A stretch of DNA of 64,000 nucleotides from Rhizobium rhizogenes NBRC 13257 (GTDB lineage: Bacteria; Pseudomonadota; Alphaproteobacteria; Rhizobiales; Rhizobiaceae), in assembly GCF_000696095.1 (NCBI RefSeq), contig NZ_BAYX01000002.1, positions 372,001 through 436,000 of the forward strand, in the 5' to 3' direction. Shown in pieces: positions 36,015 to 46,545 of this stretch (position 1 is the first letter of the stretch; every line of letters starts with the position of its first letter). Made by a program: the position numbers and the translations under genes. The notes below the pieces were generated by a model. It did not search any database and was not told the origin of the DNA. It saw only the letters and a list, made by a program, of their open reading frames with translations.

Positions 36015-38096
36015 ATGGCAAAACTGAAGATTGACGGCAAAGAGATCGAAGTCCCGGATCACTACACGCTTATCCAGGCGTGCGAGGAAGCCGGCGCCGA
36101 AGTCCCGCGCTTCTGCTTCCATGAACGACTGTCGGTGGCCGGCAATTGCCGCATGTGCCTCGTCGAAGTGAAGGGTGGCCCGCCGAAGCCGCAGGCTTCC
36201 TGCGCCATGGGCGTGCGCGATATCCGCGGCGGCCCGAACGGCGAGCTTCCGGAAGTCTTCACCAACACGCCGATGGTCAAGAAGGCCCGCGAAGGCGTGA
36301 TGGAATTCCTGCTGATCAACCATCCGCTGGATTGCCCGATCTGCGACCAGGGCGGCGAATGCGACCTGCAGGACCAGGCCATGGCCTTCGGTATCGACTC
36401 GTCGCGCTATCAGGAAGACAAGCGCGCCGTCGAAGACAAGTATATCGGCCCGCTCGTCAGCACCGTGATGAACCGCTGCATCCACTGCACGCGCTGCGTC
36501 CGCTTCACGACGGAAGTCGCCGGCATCTCCGAACTTGGCCTGATCGGCCGTGGCGAAGACGCCGAAATCACCACCTATCTCGAGCAGGCGATGACCTCCG
36601 AGTTGCAGGGCAACGTTGTCGACCTTTGCCCGGTCGGCGCGCTGACCTCGAAGCCCTTCGCCTTCACGGCTCGTCCGTGGGAACTGAACAAGACCGAATC
36701 GGTCGACGTCATGGACGCACTCGGCTCGGCTATCCGCGTCGACACCCGCGGCCGCGAAGTCATGCGCGTGCTGCCGCGCGTCAATGAGCAGATCAATGAA
36801 GAATGGATCTCCGACAAGACCCGCTTCATCTGGGACGGTCTGAAGACGCAGCGCCTCGACAAGCCTTACGTCCGCAAGGACGGCCGCCTGCAGCCGGCGA
36901 CCTGGGGCGATGCCTTCGCTGCCATAAAGTCTGCGGTCGCTGCTACGAGCGGCGACAAGATCGGCGCGATCGCTGGCGACCTCGCATCCGTCGAGGAAAT
37001 GTACGCTCTCTCCGAGCTGCTGAAATCGCTGGGATCGGAGAATCTCGACTGTCGCCAGGACGGGACGGCGCTTGATCCGTCGCTTGGCCGTGCAAGCTAC
37101 ATCTTCAATCCGAGCATCGAAGGCATCGAAGCCGCCGATGCGCTGCTGATCGTCGGCGCCAATCCGCGCGTCGAAGCAGCCGTGATGAATTCGCGTATCC
37201 GTAAGCGCTGGCGTCGTGGCAAGTTCCCGATCGGTGTGATCGGCGAACATGGCGACCTGCGTTACCCCTACGACTATCTCGGCGCCGGTCCGGAGACGCT
37301 TGCCGATCTCGTCAGCGGCTCGCACAGCTTCGCCGACGTTCTGAAGACCGCGCAGAAGCCGATGATCATCATCGGCCAGGGCGCGCTCATCCGCGAAGAC
37401 GGCGCCAAGGTGCTGGCGAATGCCGCCAAGCTCGCCGCTGCCGTCGGCGTGGTCAAGGATGACTGGAACGGCTTTGCAGTGCTGCACACCGCAGCATCCC
37501 GCGTCGGCGGCCTCGATCTCGGCTTCGTGCCGGGCGAAAAGGGCGTCAACGCTCAGGCAATGCTCTCTTCGATGGACGTTCTCTTCCTGCTCGGCGCCGA
37601 CGAACTCGACTTCAGCAGCAAGGGCGCGAAGTTCACCGTCTACATCGGCTCGCATGGCGACAACGGCGCACACAACGCCGACGTCATCCTGCCGGCGGCC
37701 ACCTACACGGAGAAGTCGGGCACCTGGGTCAACACCGAGGGCCGCGTACAGGTCGGCAACCGCGCAGGCTTCGCCCCGGGCGACGCCCGCGAAGACTGGG
37801 CTGTCATCCGCGCTCTTTCCGACGTACTCGGCAAGAAGCTTCCCTTTGATTCGCTGAGAGAATTGCGCGTCAAGCTCTATGCCGCTTTCCCGCATTTCGC
37901 CGGTATTGACGAGATCGCCGAAGGCGATAGCGCTCAAATTGTCGCACTTGCGAAAAAAGCCGGCGCGATGGGCAAATCCGCGTTTGCTTCGCCGATCAAA
38001 GACTTCTATTTGACGAACCCGATAGCGCGTGCCTCGGCGGTTATGGCCGAGTGCTCCGCATTGGCCCGCAACAATTTCCAGGCTGCGGCAGAGTAA
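36015..38096 (+). CDS. nuoG: NADH-quinone oxidoreductase subunit G
   Basis: A 693-residue peripheral-arm subunit. The N-terminal ferredoxin domain holds [2Fe-2S] ligands in PRFCFHERLSVAGNCRMCLVE, followed by His-Cys cluster motifs (CPICDQGGECDLQDQ) and CIHCTRCVRF. The rest is the molybdopterin-oxidoreductase-like domain, which carries no cofactor in complex I. The length fits the mitochondrial-type 75-kDa subunit rather than the longer enteric NuoG. A 67-base gap separates it from the 45-codon ORF. Confidence 0.97.
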   Translation: MAKLKIDGKEIEVPDHYTLIQACEEAGAEVPRFCFHERLSVAGNCRMCLVEVKGGPPKPQASCAMGVRDIRGGPNGELPEVFTNTPMVKKAREGVMEFLLINHPLDCPICDQGGECDLQDQAMAFGIDSSRYQEDKRAVEDKYIGPLVSTVMNRCIHCTRCVRFTTEVAGISELGLIGRGEDAEITTYLEQAMTSELQGNVVDLCPVGALTSKPFAFTARPWELNKTESVDVMDALGSAIRVDTRGREVMRVLPRVNEQINEEWISDKTRFIWDGLKTQRLDKPYVRKDGRLQPATWGDAFAAIKSAVAATSGDKIGAIAGDLASVEEMYALSELLKSLGSENLDCRQDGTALDPSLGRASYIFNPSIEGIEAADALLIVGANPRVEAAVMNSRIRKRWRRGKFPIGVIGEHGDLRYPYDYLGAGPETLADLVSGSHSFADVLKTAQKPMIIIGQGALIREDGAKVLANAAKLAAAVGVVKDDWNGFAVLHTAASRVGGLDLGFVPGEKGVNAQAMLSSMDVLFLLGADELDFSSKGAKFTVYIGSHGDNGAHNADVILPAATYTEKSGTWVNTEGRVQVGNRAGFAPGDAREDWAVIRALSDVLGKKLPFDSLRELRVKLYAAFPHFAGIDEIAEGDSAQIVALAKKAGAMGKSAFASPIKDFYLTNPIARASAVMAECSALARNNFQAAAE

Positions 38097-38108
38097 GGGC
38101 AGAGGACC

Positions 38109-39152
38109 ATGGATTCATTCGTTTCGACCTATCTCTGGCCGGCGCTGATTATGATTGGTCAGTCCCTGCTGCTTCTGGTCTGCCTGCTGGTCTTCATCGC
38201 CTACATCCTTCTTGCCGACCGCAAGATCTGGGCGGCCGTTCAGTTGCGCCGCGGCCCGAACGTCGTCGGTCCCTTCGGCCTTTTCCAGTCCTTCGCCGAC
38301 CTTTTGAAGTTCATGGTCAAGGAGCCGATCATTCCGGCCGGCGCCAACAAGGCAGTGTTCCTGCTGGCGCCGTTGGTTTCCGTGGTGTTGGCGCTCTCCA
38401 CCTGGGCCGTCGTGCCGGTGGCGAACGGCTGGGTTATCGCCAACATCAATGTCGGCATTCTCTACATTCTGGCGATCTCGTCGCTCGAAGTGTACGGCAT
38501 CATCATGGGCGGCTGGGCTTCGAACTCGAAGTATCCGTTCCTCGGCGCGCTGCGTTCGGCCGCGCAGATGGTGTCCTACGAAGTCTCGATCGGCCTGGTC
38601 ATCGTCACCGTGCTGCTCTGCGTCGGTTCGCTCAACCTGACGGATATCGTCATGTCGCAGCAGACCGGCCTCGGCACCAAGCTCGGCCTGCCAGCCTCGT
38701 TCCTCGACTGGCACTGGCTGTCGCTGTTCCCGATGTTCATCGTGTTCTTCATTTCGGCTCTGGCTGAAACGAACCGTCCGCCCTTCGATCTTCCTGAAGC
38801 GGAATCGGAACTGGTTGCCGGCTTCATGGTCGAATACGGTTCCGCGCCGTACATGATGTTCATGCTCGGTGAATATGCCGCCGTCGTTCTGATGTGCTCG
38901 CTGACCACGATCCTTTTCCTCGGCGGCTGGTTGCCTCCGGTCGATATCTGGATCCTGAGCTGGGTTCCGGGCATCATCTGGTTCATGCTGAAGGCATGCT
39001 TCGTCTTCTTCATGTTCGCGATGGTCAAGGCTTTCGTGCCACGCTACCGCTACGACCAGCTCATGCGTCTCGGCTGGAAGGTATTCCTGCCACTGTCGCT
39101 CGCCATGGTCGTCATTGTTGCATTCGTGCTGAAGCTGACGGGATGGGCATGA
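38109..39152 (+). CDS. nuoH: NADH-quinone oxidoreductase subunit H
   Basis: A 347-residue membrane subunit with eight or nine helices. It connects the peripheral and membrane arms and forms part of the quinone chamber. Family signatures are [26 protein letters not shown] and [25 protein letters not shown], whose charged residues are thought to couple quinone reduction to proton movement. It starts 12 bases after nuoG. Confidence 0.97.
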   Translation: MDSFVSTYLWPALIMIGQSLLLLVCLLVFIAYILLADRKIWAAVQLRRGPNVVGPFGLFQSFADLLKFMVKEPIIPAGANKAVFLLAPLVSVVLALSTWAVVPVANGWVIANINVGILYILAISSLEVYGIIMGGWASNSKYPFLGALRSAAQMVSYEVSIGLVIVTVLLCVGSLNLTDIVMSQQTGLGTKLGLPASFLDWHWLSLFPMFIVFFISALAETNRPPFDLPEAESELVAGFMVEYGSAPYMMFMLGEYAAVVLMCSLTTILFLGGWLPPVDIWILSWVPGIIWFMLKACFVFFMFAMVKAFVPRYRYDQLMRLGWKVFLPLSLAMVVIVAFVLKLTGWA

Positions 39153-39192
39153 TGATGTCGATCCTCGCTTCAAGCAGATTTGGAGGTTGAAG

Positions 39193-39684
39193 ATGGCCGG
39201 ATTTTCCAACGCCGTCAGCTCGGTGTTCCTCAAGGAATTCGTCGGCGCATTCTTTCTGTCGATGCGTTACTTCTTCAAACAGAAGGCGACGATCAATTAT
39301 CCCTTCGAAAAGGGACCGGTCAGCCCGCGCTTCCGTGGCGAACACGCCCTGCGTCGCTATCCGAACGGCGAAGAGCGCTGCATCGCCTGCAAGCTTTGCG
39401 AGGCGATCTGTCCTGCCCAGGCTATCACCATCGAAGCCGGGCCGCGCCGCAATGACGGCACCCGCCGCACGGTGCGTTACGACATCGATATGGTGAAGTG
39501 CATCTATTGCGGCTTCTGCCAGGAAGCTTGCCCGGTCGACGCCATTGTCGAAGGGCCGAACTTCGAATTCGCCACCGAAACCCGCGAAGAGCTTTATTTC
39601 GACAAGGCGCGGCTTCTGGAAAATGGCGACCGCTGGGAACGCGAAATCGCGCGCAACATCGCGATCGACTCGCCGTACCGCTAA
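39193..39684 (+). CDS. nuoI: NADH-quinone oxidoreductase subunit I
   Basis: A 163-residue ferredoxin-like subunit carrying clusters N6a and N6b: [12 protein letters not shown] and [12 protein letters not shown]. An amphipathic N-terminal stretch lies on the membrane. A TTG two codons earlier is possible, but the ATG at 39193 follows GGAGG by 6 bases and is preferred. A 152-base gap with two hairpins follows before nuoJ. Confidence 0.96.
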   Translation: MAGFSNAVSSVFLKEFVGAFFLSMRYFFKQKATINYPFEKGPVSPRFRGEHALRRYPNGEERCIACKLCEAICPAQAITIEAGPRRNDGTRRTVRYDIDMVKCIYCGFCQEACPVDAIVEGPNFEFATETREELYFDKARLLENGDRWEREIARNIAIDSPYR

Positions 39685-39758
39685 GCGGAACTTTGAATAT
39701 GCCGTGACGGGCGACTGAGATTGTCGCCGTCGCGGTTGAATAGAGACCGGGGCTTTGT

Positions 39759-39812
39759 GCCGGACATGTGTCCGGCCAAGTCCCATCGGGCAGGGACACT
39801 CCCGGCTGCCCG
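39759..39812 (+). other. Two hairpins in the nuoI-nuoJ gap
   Basis: GCCGGAC/GTCCGGC (39759-39776) closes around ATGT. CGGGCAG/CTGCCCG (39787-39812) closes around a 12-base segment that can pair further. Neither has a T-run. They split the operon at the boundary between peripheral-arm and membrane-arm genes and may be processing or stability signals. Confidence 0.5.
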
Positions 39813-39836
39813 GGGGAAGACGAAAAAGGCACCAAC

Positions 39837-40451
39837 ATGGGTCTGCAGGCTCTTTTTTTCTATATCTTCGCCTTTGTCGCGGTGGCGTCGGCGTTCATGG
39901 TTATCTCGGCGCGGAATCCGGTCCACTCGGTCCTGTTCCTCATCCTGGTCTTCTTTAATGCCGCTGGCCTCTTCCTCCTCCTGGGGGCGGAATTCCTGGC
40001 GATGATCCTGCTGGTCGTCTATGTCGGCGCGGTTGCGGTTCTCTTCCTCTTCGTCGTCATGATGCTCGACATCGACTTCTCGGAGCTGAGGGCTGGCATT
40101 CTGGAATATGCCCCGATCGGCGCGCTGATCGGCATCATCCTTGCCGCCGAACTTATCGTCGTCGTCGGTGGCAGCGTGATTTCGCCCGAGATCGCCAAGT
40201 CGGTCGCCATGCCGATCCCGGCTTTGACGGAGCGGACGAACACCGCCGCGCTCGGCGACGTGCTCTATACCAACTACGTTTATTTCTTCGAGATCGCCGG
40301 CCTTGTGCTGCTGGTCGCGATGATCGGCGCTATCGTTCTGACGCTGAGACATCGCACGCACATCAAGCGCCAGAATATTTCCCAACAGGTCGCCCGCACG
40401 CCCGCGACCGCCGTCGAGGTGGTCAAGGTCAAGCCGGGGCAGGGCGTCTGA
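39837..40451 (+). CDS. nuoJ: NADH-quinone oxidoreductase subunit J
   Basis: A 204-residue membrane subunit with five helices. The conserved third helix region [29 protein letters not shown] is present, including the segment that interconverts between alpha and pi helix. It belongs to the proton pathway near the quinone site. The ATG at 39837 starts the homologous part; upstream codons in frame are not conserved. Confidence 0.95.
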   Translation: MGLQALFFYIFAFVAVASAFMVISARNPVHSVLFLILVFFNAAGLFLLLGAEFLAMILLVVYVGAVAVLFLFVVMMLDIDFSELRAGILEYAPIGALIGIILAAELIVVVGGSVISPEIAKSVAMPIPALTERTNTAALGDVLYTNYVYFFEIAGLVLLVAMIGAIVLTLRHRTHIKRQNISQQVARTPATAVEVVKVKPGQGV

Positions 40452-40482
40452 GGCGAGGCACGAGGGTCAAAGGAACAAGAAC

Positions 40483-40791
40483 ATGGTCATCGGACTTTCC
40501 CACTACCTCACGGTCAGCGCCATCCTTTTCGTGCTCGGCGTCTTCGGTATCTTCCTGAACCGCAAGAACGTGATCATCATCCTGATGTCGGTCGAGCTCA
40601 TCCTGCTCGCGGTCAACATCAACATGGTCGCCTTCTCGTCGTTCCTCAACGACATCGTCGGCCAGGTCTTCGCTCTGTTCATTCTGACCGTTGCTGCTGC
40701 CGAAGCGGCCATCGGTCTGGCAATTCTCGTCGTCTTCTACCGTAACCGCGGCTCCATCGCCGTCGAAGACGTCAACGTGATGAAGGGCTGA
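40483..40791 (+). CDS. nuoK: NADH-quinone oxidoreductase subunit K
   Basis: A 102-residue, three-helix membrane subunit of standard length. Conserved glutamates in [17 protein letters not shown] and [11 protein letters not shown] belong to the central hydrophilic axis for proton transfer. AAAGGAACAAGAAC precedes the ATG. Confidence 0.96.
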   Translation: MVIGLSHYLTVSAILFVLGVFGIFLNRKNVIIILMSVELILLAVNINMVAFSSFLNDIVGQVFALFILTVAAAEAAIGLAILVVFYRNRGSIAVEDVNVMKG

Positions 40792-40798
40792 TAAAGCT

Positions 40799-42793
40799 AT
40801 GTTCCTATATAAGGCTATCGTCTTTCTTCCCCTAATTGGCGCGATCATCGCGGGCCTGTTCGGCCGCGGCATCGGTGCCAAGGCGTCGGAATACGTCACT
40901 ACCGGCTTGATGATCATTGCCGCGATCCTGTCCTGGGTCGCCTTCTTTACCGTGGCGCTCGGCCACGTCGAAGGCCCGATCAAGGTCGACGTGCTGCGCT
41001 GGATCCAGTCCGGCGGCATCGACGTCGCCTGGTCGCTGCGCATCGATACGCTGACCTCGGTGATGCTGATCGTCGTGAACTCGGTTTCGACCCTCGTTCA
41101 CGTCTATTCGATCGGGTACATGCACCACGATCCGCATCGTCCGCGCTTCTTCGCCTATCTCTCGCTCTTCACCTTCGCCATGCTGATGCTGGTGACCTCC
41201 GACAACCTCGCCCAGATGTTCTTCGGCTGGGAAGGCGTTGGTCTCGCCTCGTATCTGCTCATCGGCTTCTGGTTTAAGAAGCCGTCGGCGTCCGCGGCCG
41301 CGATGAAGGCCTTCATCGTCAACCGTGTCGGCGACTTCGGTTTCGTGCTCGGCATTGCCGGCGTCTTCGTGCTCTTCGGCTCGATCAACTTCGACGTCAT
41401 CTTCGGCAATGCCCAGGCATTTGCCGCGGGGCAGGGCGGTCAGCCGGGCGATATCGTTCTGAACCTCTTCGGCATGCATCTTGATCGCGGCCATGCGCTC
41501 ACCGGCGTCTGCCTGCTGCTGTTCATGGGCGCCATGGGTAAGTCGGCGCAGTTCCTGCTGCACACCTGGCTGCCGGACGCCATGGAAGGCCCGACACCGG
41601 TGTCGGCGCTCATTCATGCCGCGACCATGGTTACCGCCGGCGTCTTCCTCGTCGCCCGTATGTCGCCGATCTTCGAACTCTCGCCGGATGCGCTGACCGT
41701 CGTCACCATCATCGGCGCGATCACCGCCTTCTTCGCGGCAACCGTTGGCCTCGTGCAGAACGACATCAAGCGCGTCATCGCCTATTCGACCTGTTCGCAG
41801 CTCGGCTACATGTTCGTGGCGCTGGGTGTCGGCGCTTACGGCGCGGCCATCTTCCACCTGTTCACGCACGCCTTCTTTAAGGCTCTGCTCTTCCTTTGCG
41901 CCGGCTCGGTCATCCATGCCGTCGATGGCGAGCAGGACATGCGCTTCATGGGCGGCCTTCGTCCGCACATCCAGAAGACCTTCTGGATGATGGTCATCGG
42001 CACGCTGGCGATCACCGGCGTCGGCATTCCCCTGACGCATATCGGTTTTGCCGGGTTCCTCTCGAAGGACGCGATCATCCTCGCTGCCTTCTCCTCGCAT
42101 AATCCGGCCGCTGGTTTTGCCTTCACGCTGCTGGTCATCGCCGCGATGTTCACCAGCTTCTATTCCTGGCGCCTGATTTTCATGACCTTCTTCGGCAAGC
42201 CTCGCGCTTCGCATGAGGTCATGCATCATGTCCATGAATCGCCGAACGTCATGCTGATCCCGCTCTACCTGCTGGCCATCGGCGCTGTCGCCGCCGGCAT
42301 GTATTTCCATGCCGATTTCGTCGGTCATGAATATGAGGAGTTCTGGAAGCACGCGCTCTTCACGCTGCCGGACAACAAGATCCTCGAAGAGATGGAGCAT
42401 GCACCGCATTGGGTTGAGCTCAGCCCGTTCATCGCGATGCTGCTTGGTCTGGTCACTGCCTGGTACATGTACATCAAGTCGCCGGAAACGCCGAAGGCGC
42501 TCGCAAAGCAGCATCGTGCGCTCTACGAGTTCCTCTTGAACAAGTGGTACTTCGACGAACTCTATGACTTCCTCTTCGTCCGGTCGGCCAAGGCGCTTGG
42601 TCGCTTCCTCTGGAAGAAGGGTGACGTCGGGGTCATCGATACCTACGGTCCCAATGGTATTGCGGCCCGCGTCTCTGATGTTACCAACCGGGTCGTTCGC
42701 CTGCAGACCGGTTACCTCTATCACTATGCCTTCGCGATGCTGCTCGGTATTGCAGCCCTCGTTACCTGGATGATGCTCGGGAGTTCCCTCTGA
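40799..42793 (+). CDS. nuoL: NADH-quinone oxidoreductase subunit L
   Basis: A 664-residue antiporter-like subunit, the distal proton pump, with about 16 helices and the C-terminal lateral helix. The conserved lysine and histidine residues lie in [50 protein letters not shown] and [13 protein letters not shown]. Its TGA overlaps the nuoM ATG. Confidence 0.97.
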   Translation: MFLYKAIVFLPLIGAIIAGLFGRGIGAKASEYVTTGLMIIAAILSWVAFFTVALGHVEGPIKVDVLRWIQSGGIDVAWSLRIDTLTSVMLIVVNSVSTLVHVYSIGYMHHDPHRPRFFAYLSLFTFAMLMLVTSDNLAQMFFGWEGVGLASYLLIGFWFKKPSASAAAMKAFIVNRVGDFGFVLGIAGVFVLFGSINFDVIFGNAQAFAAGQGGQPGDIVLNLFGMHLDRGHALTGVCLLLFMGAMGKSAQFLLHTWLPDAMEGPTPVSALIHAATMVTAGVFLVARMSPIFELSPDALTVVTIIGAITAFFAATVGLVQNDIKRVIAYSTCSQLGYMFVALGVGAYGAAIFHLFTHAFFKALLFLCAGSVIHAVDGEQDMRFMGGLRPHIQKTFWMMVIGTLAITGVGIPLTHIGFAGFLSKDAIILAAFSSHNPAAGFAFTLLVIAAMFTSFYSWRLIFMTFFGKPRASHEVMHHVHESPNVMLIPLYLLAIGAVAAGMYFHADFVGHEYEEFWKHALFTLPDNKILEEMEHAPHWVELSPFIAMLLGLVTAWYMYIKSPETPKALAKQHRALYEFLLNKWYFDELYDFLFVRSAKALGRFLWKKGDVGVIDTYGPNGIAARVSDVTNRVVRLQTGYLYHYAFAMLLGIAALVTWMMLGSSL

Positions 42794-44304
42794 TGACCGA
42801 TTGGCCTATTCTTTCAACGGTCACGTTCCTGCCGCTGGTCGGCGTTCTCATCCTGCTGTTCATGCGGGATGACGGACCCAATGGCCGCCGCAATATCCTG
42901 AACGTTTCGCTGCTGACGACGGTCTTCACCTTCATCATTTCTCTATTCATCTGGATCGGCTTCGACAACGCCAATCCGGGCTTCCAGATGATCGAGAAGC
43001 ATGGCTGGCTCGGCACCGGCATCAGCTATCACCTGGGTGTCGACGGCATCTCCATGCTGTTCGTCATCCTGTCGACCTTCCTGATGCCCTTCTGCGTGCT
43101 GGCAAGCTGGCTCTCGGTCGAGAAGCGCCTGAAGGACTACATGATCGCCTTCCTCGTCCTTGAGACGATGATGATCGGCGTCTTCGTGTCGCTGGATATC
43201 GTGCTGTTCTACGTCTTCTTCGAAGCTGGCCTCATCCCGATGTTCCTGATCATCGGCGTCTGGGGCGGCAAGGACCGCGTCTACGCGAGCTACAAGTTCT
43301 TCCTCTATACGCTGCTCGGCTCGGTTCTGATGCTGCTCGCCATCATGGCGATGTACTGGCAGGCCGGTACGACGGATATCCCGGCGCTGCTTGCCTACAA
43401 GTTCCCGCCGCATATGCAGACATGGCTATGGCTTGCCTTCTTCGCCTCCTTCGCGGTGAAGATGCCGATGTGGCCGGTCCATACCTGGCTTCCCGACGCG
43501 CACGTCCAGGCGCCGACGGCGGGCTCGGTCATCCTGGCCGGCATTCTTCTGAAGCTCGGCGGCTACGGTCTCATCCGCTTCTCGCTCGGCATGTTCCCGA
43601 ACGCGTCGGAATATTTCGCACCGCTCGTCTTTGCGATGTCGGTCATCGCCATCATCTACACCTCGCTGGTGGCGCTGATGCAGGAAGACATCAAGAAGCT
43701 GATCGCCTACTCCTCGGTCGCGCACATGGGCTATGTCACCATGGGCATCTTTGCGGCCAACCAGCAGGGCGTGCAGGGCGCGATCTTCCAGATGCTGTCG
43801 CACGGCATCGTCTCGGGCGCTCTCTTCCTCTGCGTCGGCGTGATCTATGACCGTACCCATACCCGCGAAATCGCGGCCTATGGCGGCCTGGTCAACAACA
43901 TGCCGAAATATGCGGTCGCGATGATGGTCTTCACCATGGCCAATGTCGGTCTGCCCGGCACCTCCGGCTTCATCGGTGAATTCCTGACCCTGATCGGCGT
44001 CTTCCGCGCCAATACCTGGGTTGCGCTGTTTGCCGCCACCGGTGTCATCCTTTCGGCCGCTTACGCGCTTTGGCTTTACCGCCGCGTCATCTTCGGCGCG
44101 CTGGAAAAGGAAAACCTGAAGAAGCTGCTGGATCTGTCGCCGCGCGAACAGCTGATCCTCTATCCGCTGATCGCGTTGACGATCCTCTTCGGCGTCTATC
44201 CGGCTCCGATATTCGATGCGACGGCCGCTTCGGTGGATCTGCTTGTGAACAACTACACCGCAGCCCTGCACGCCGCGCAGAATGTTGCGCTGTCGATGAA
44301 TTGA
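42793..44304 (+). CDS. nuoM: NADH-quinone oxidoreductase subunit M
   Basis: A 503-residue antiporter-like proton-pumping subunit with 14 helices. The conserved glutamate lies in [21 protein letters not shown], and the lysine-bearing helix in [27 protein letters not shown]. One base of the start overlaps nuoL, implying coupled translation. Confidence 0.97.
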   Translation: MTDWPILSTVTFLPLVGVLILLFMRDDGPNGRRNILNVSLLTTVFTFIISLFIWIGFDNANPGFQMIEKHGWLGTGISYHLGVDGISMLFVILSTFLMPFCVLASWLSVEKRLKDYMIAFLVLETMMIGVFVSLDIVLFYVFFEAGLIPMFLIIGVWGGKDRVYASYKFFLYTLLGSVLMLLAIMAMYWQAGTTDIPALLAYKFPPHMQTWLWLAFFASFAVKMPMWPVHTWLPDAHVQAPTAGSVILAGILLKLGGYGLIRFSLGMFPNASEYFAPLVFAMSVIAIIYTSLVALMQEDIKKLIAYSSVAHMGYVTMGIFAANQQGVQGAIFQMLSHGIVSGALFLCVGVIYDRTHTREIAAYGGLVNNMPKYAVAMMVFTMANVGLPGTSGFIGEFLTLIGVFRANTWVALFAATGVILSAAYALWLYRRVIFGALEKENLKKLLDLSPREQLILYPLIALTILFGVYPAPIFDATAASVDLLVNNYTAALHAAQNVALSMN

Positions 44305-44322
44305 TGACGGGACTTATTCGAC

Positions 44323-45765
44323 ATGACTGCTGACACAATTCTTGCAAGCCTGCATCTTTCCATCCCGGAGCTCATCCTCGCGGTCGGTGCGCTTGTGCTG
44401 CTCATGATCGGCGTCTTCTCAGGCGAACGGTCCGGTCCCACGGTCACCGGTCTTGCCATCGCGGTTCTCGCGGTGGCCGGTCTCTGGATCATCTTTGTGC
44501 CGGGCGAAGGCTTGGCCTACGGCGGCGCCTATCTCGCCGACGGCTTCTCGCGCTTCATGAAGATTGTCGCGCTGGTCGGCTCGATCGTCGCCATGTTCAT
44601 GAGCATGGGGCAGGCGCGCGAGCAGCAGCTCGATCGCTTTGAATTCCCGGTGCTCCTGTTGCTGGCGACCCTCGGCATCTTGCTGATGATCTCGGCGCAT
44701 GACCTGATCTCGCTCTATCTGTCGCTGGAGCTGCAGTCGCTGGCGCTCTACGTCGTCGCTGCCATCAACCGCGACAGCCTGAAGTCGACGGAAGCGGGCC
44801 TGAAGTATTTCGTGCTCGGTGCGCTGTCCTCGGGCATGCTGCTCTACGGCATGTCGCTGGTCTACGGTTTCACCGGCCACACGACCTTCGATGCGATTGC
44901 GACCGCGCTCAGCGCCGAGACCCGTTCGCTCGGCCTAGTCTTCGGTCTGGTCTTCGTTCTCGCCGGCCTTGCCTTCAAGATCTCCGCCGTGCCGTTTCAC
45001 ATGTGGACACCGGACGTCTATGAAGGCGCGCCGACCCCGGTGACCGCCTTCTTCGCGGCTGCTCCGAAGGTTGCGGCTATGGCGATCCTGACCCGCATCG
45101 TGATCACCGCTTTCCATCCGGTGCTCGCCGATTGGCAGCAGATCATCGTCTTCATCTCGATCGCCTCGATGGTGCTAGGCGCCTTTGCAGCAATTGGGCA
45201 GCGCAACTTCAAGCGACTGATGGCCTATTCCTCCATCGGCCACATGGGCTATGCGCTGGTTGGTCTTGCCGCCGGCAACCAGACCGGCGTCTCCGGTGTG
45301 ATGCTCTATATGGTCATCTACATGGTCATGACCCTCGGCGTCTTCGCCATTATCATGGCGATGCGCCGCAAGGATGGACGTCAGGTTGAAAATGTCGACG
45401 ATCTCGCCGGCCTTTCGACGACTAACCCGTTCATGGCGGTCGTGCTGACGGCGCTGATGTTCTCGCTGGCAGGCATCCCGCCGCTTGCAGGCTTCTTCGG
45501 GAAGTACTTCGTTTTCGTCGCGGCCATCCAGGCCCATCTCTATGCGCTTGCCATTATCGGCGTTCTCTCGTCGGTCGTCGGCGCCTACTACTATCTGCGC
45601 GTTATCAAGCTGATGTGGTTCGATGAAGCCAAGGACGAGTTCGTCCGCACGGACGGTTCGCTGCGTCTGGTCTTCGGCCTCTCGGGTCTCTTCGTCATCA
45701 CCTACATCTTCTTTGGTGGTGCTATCGGTGGTGCTGCCGATCTTGCCGCCGCGACGCTGTTTTGA
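44323..45765 (+). CDS. nuoN: NADH-quinone oxidoreductase subunit N
   Basis: A 480-residue antiporter-like subunit next to NuoK. It shows [18 protein letters not shown] with its conserved glutamate and [29 protein letters not shown]. It completes the 14-subunit set in canonical order. Its stop overlaps the birA start, so the operon probably continues. Confidence 0.97.
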   Translation: MTADTILASLHLSIPELILAVGALVLLMIGVFSGERSGPTVTGLAIAVLAVAGLWIIFVPGEGLAYGGAYLADGFSRFMKIVALVGSIVAMFMSMGQAREQQLDRFEFPVLLLLATLGILLMISAHDLISLYLSLELQSLALYVVAAINRDSLKSTEAGLKYFVLGALSSGMLLYGMSLVYGFTGHTTFDAIATALSAETRSLGLVFGLVFVLAGLAFKISAVPFHMWTPDVYEGAPTPVTAFFAAAPKVAAMAILTRIVITAFHPVLADWQQIIVFISIASMVLGAFAAIGQRNFKRLMAYSSIGHMGYALVGLAAGNQTGVSGVMLYMVIYMVMTLGVFAIIMAMRRKDGRQVENVDDLAGLSTTNPFMAVVLTALMFSLAGIPPLAGFFGKYFVFVAAIQAHLYALAIIGVLSSVVGAYYYLRVIKLMWFDEAKDEFVRTDGSLRLVFGLSGLFVITYIFFGGAIGGAADLAAATLF

Positions 45766-46532
45766 TGGCGACTGACATGAACAGCCGGAAGTCGCTTGCC
45801 GACTTCCGGCATGATGCTCTCTCGGAGACTGCGTCCACCAATAGCGAATGCCTGGAGCGGGCGCGGGCTGGTGACGCCGGAAATCTCTGGGTGACGGCGG
45901 CCCGCCAGACCGGCGGTCGTGGACGCCGCGGGCGTCCCTGGGTGTCCGAACCCGGCAATCTCTACGCTTCTCTTCTTCTCATCGATCCAGCCCCCATGGA
46001 TCGCCTCGGCTCGTTGCCTCTGGCTGTCGCCGTCGGTGTACATCAGGCGGTGGGCGGCGTGCTGCCTCTGGCGGCGGAGCCCGTCGAGGTCAAGTGGCCG
46101 AACGACATCCTGATCGGCCGCAAGAAGACCTGCGGCATTCTGATCGAAGGCGAAGCGCTCCCCGACGGGCGCTACGCGCTGGTCATCGGCATTGGCATCA
46201 ATGTCACCTTTATGCCCGACAATCCGATGTATCCGGTCACCTGCCTGCGCGAGCAAGGCTCCACGGTGTCGCCGGAAGAACTGTTTGCACATCTCTACGC
46301 CTCCATGGCCGAGGCGTTGGCCGTCTGGAACAGCGGCAAGGGTGTTCGCGAAACAACGGCGCGCTGGCGCGAAGTTGCTTGCGGCATTGGTGAAAAGATC
46401 ACAGTGAATCTGCCGGACCGTTCGATTTCCGGGCATTTTGCCGGAATTGATGATAATGGCTTGTTGATGCTCGACGCCGGCGGCGGCAAGGTTTTGCCGA
46501 TCGCGGCGGGCGACGTTTTTTTCAGATCGTAG
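45765..46532 (+). CDS. birA: Biotin--protein ligase (BirA), without DNA-binding domain
   Basis: A 255-residue group I biotin protein ligase that makes biotinyl-AMP and attaches biotin to acetyl-CoA carboxylase and related carboxylases. The ATP/biotin loop TGGRGRRGRPWVS and KWPNDIL are intact. There is no N-terminal helix-turn-helix, so it cannot act as a biotin repressor as in E. coli. The ATG overlaps the nuoN TGA by one base. This nuoN-birA arrangement is common in Rhizobiales. Confidence 0.94.
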   Translation: MATDMNSRKSLADFRHDALSETASTNSECLERARAGDAGNLWVTAARQTGGRGRRGRPWVSEPGNLYASLLLIDPAPMDRLGSLPLAVAVGVHQAVGGVLPLAAEPVEVKWPNDILIGRKKTCGILIEGEALPDGRYALVIGIGINVTFMPDNPMYPVTCLREQGSTVSPEELFAHLYASMAEALAVWNSGKGVRETTARWREVACGIGEKITVNLPDRSISGHFAGIDDNGLLMLDAGGGKVLPIAAGDVFFRS

Positions 46533-46545
46533 GTAAAAGATAGAT

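Noticed and set aside
35922-37937. A 671-codon open frame on the strand opposite nuoG, and similar long antisense frames opposite nuoL (40832-42724), dnaE (55795-57534) and nuoD (30976-32205)
   Set aside because: They mirror strongly codon-biased genes of high GC content, have no recognisable domains, and their coded proteins are Arg/His/Asp-rich in the manner of antisense shadows.
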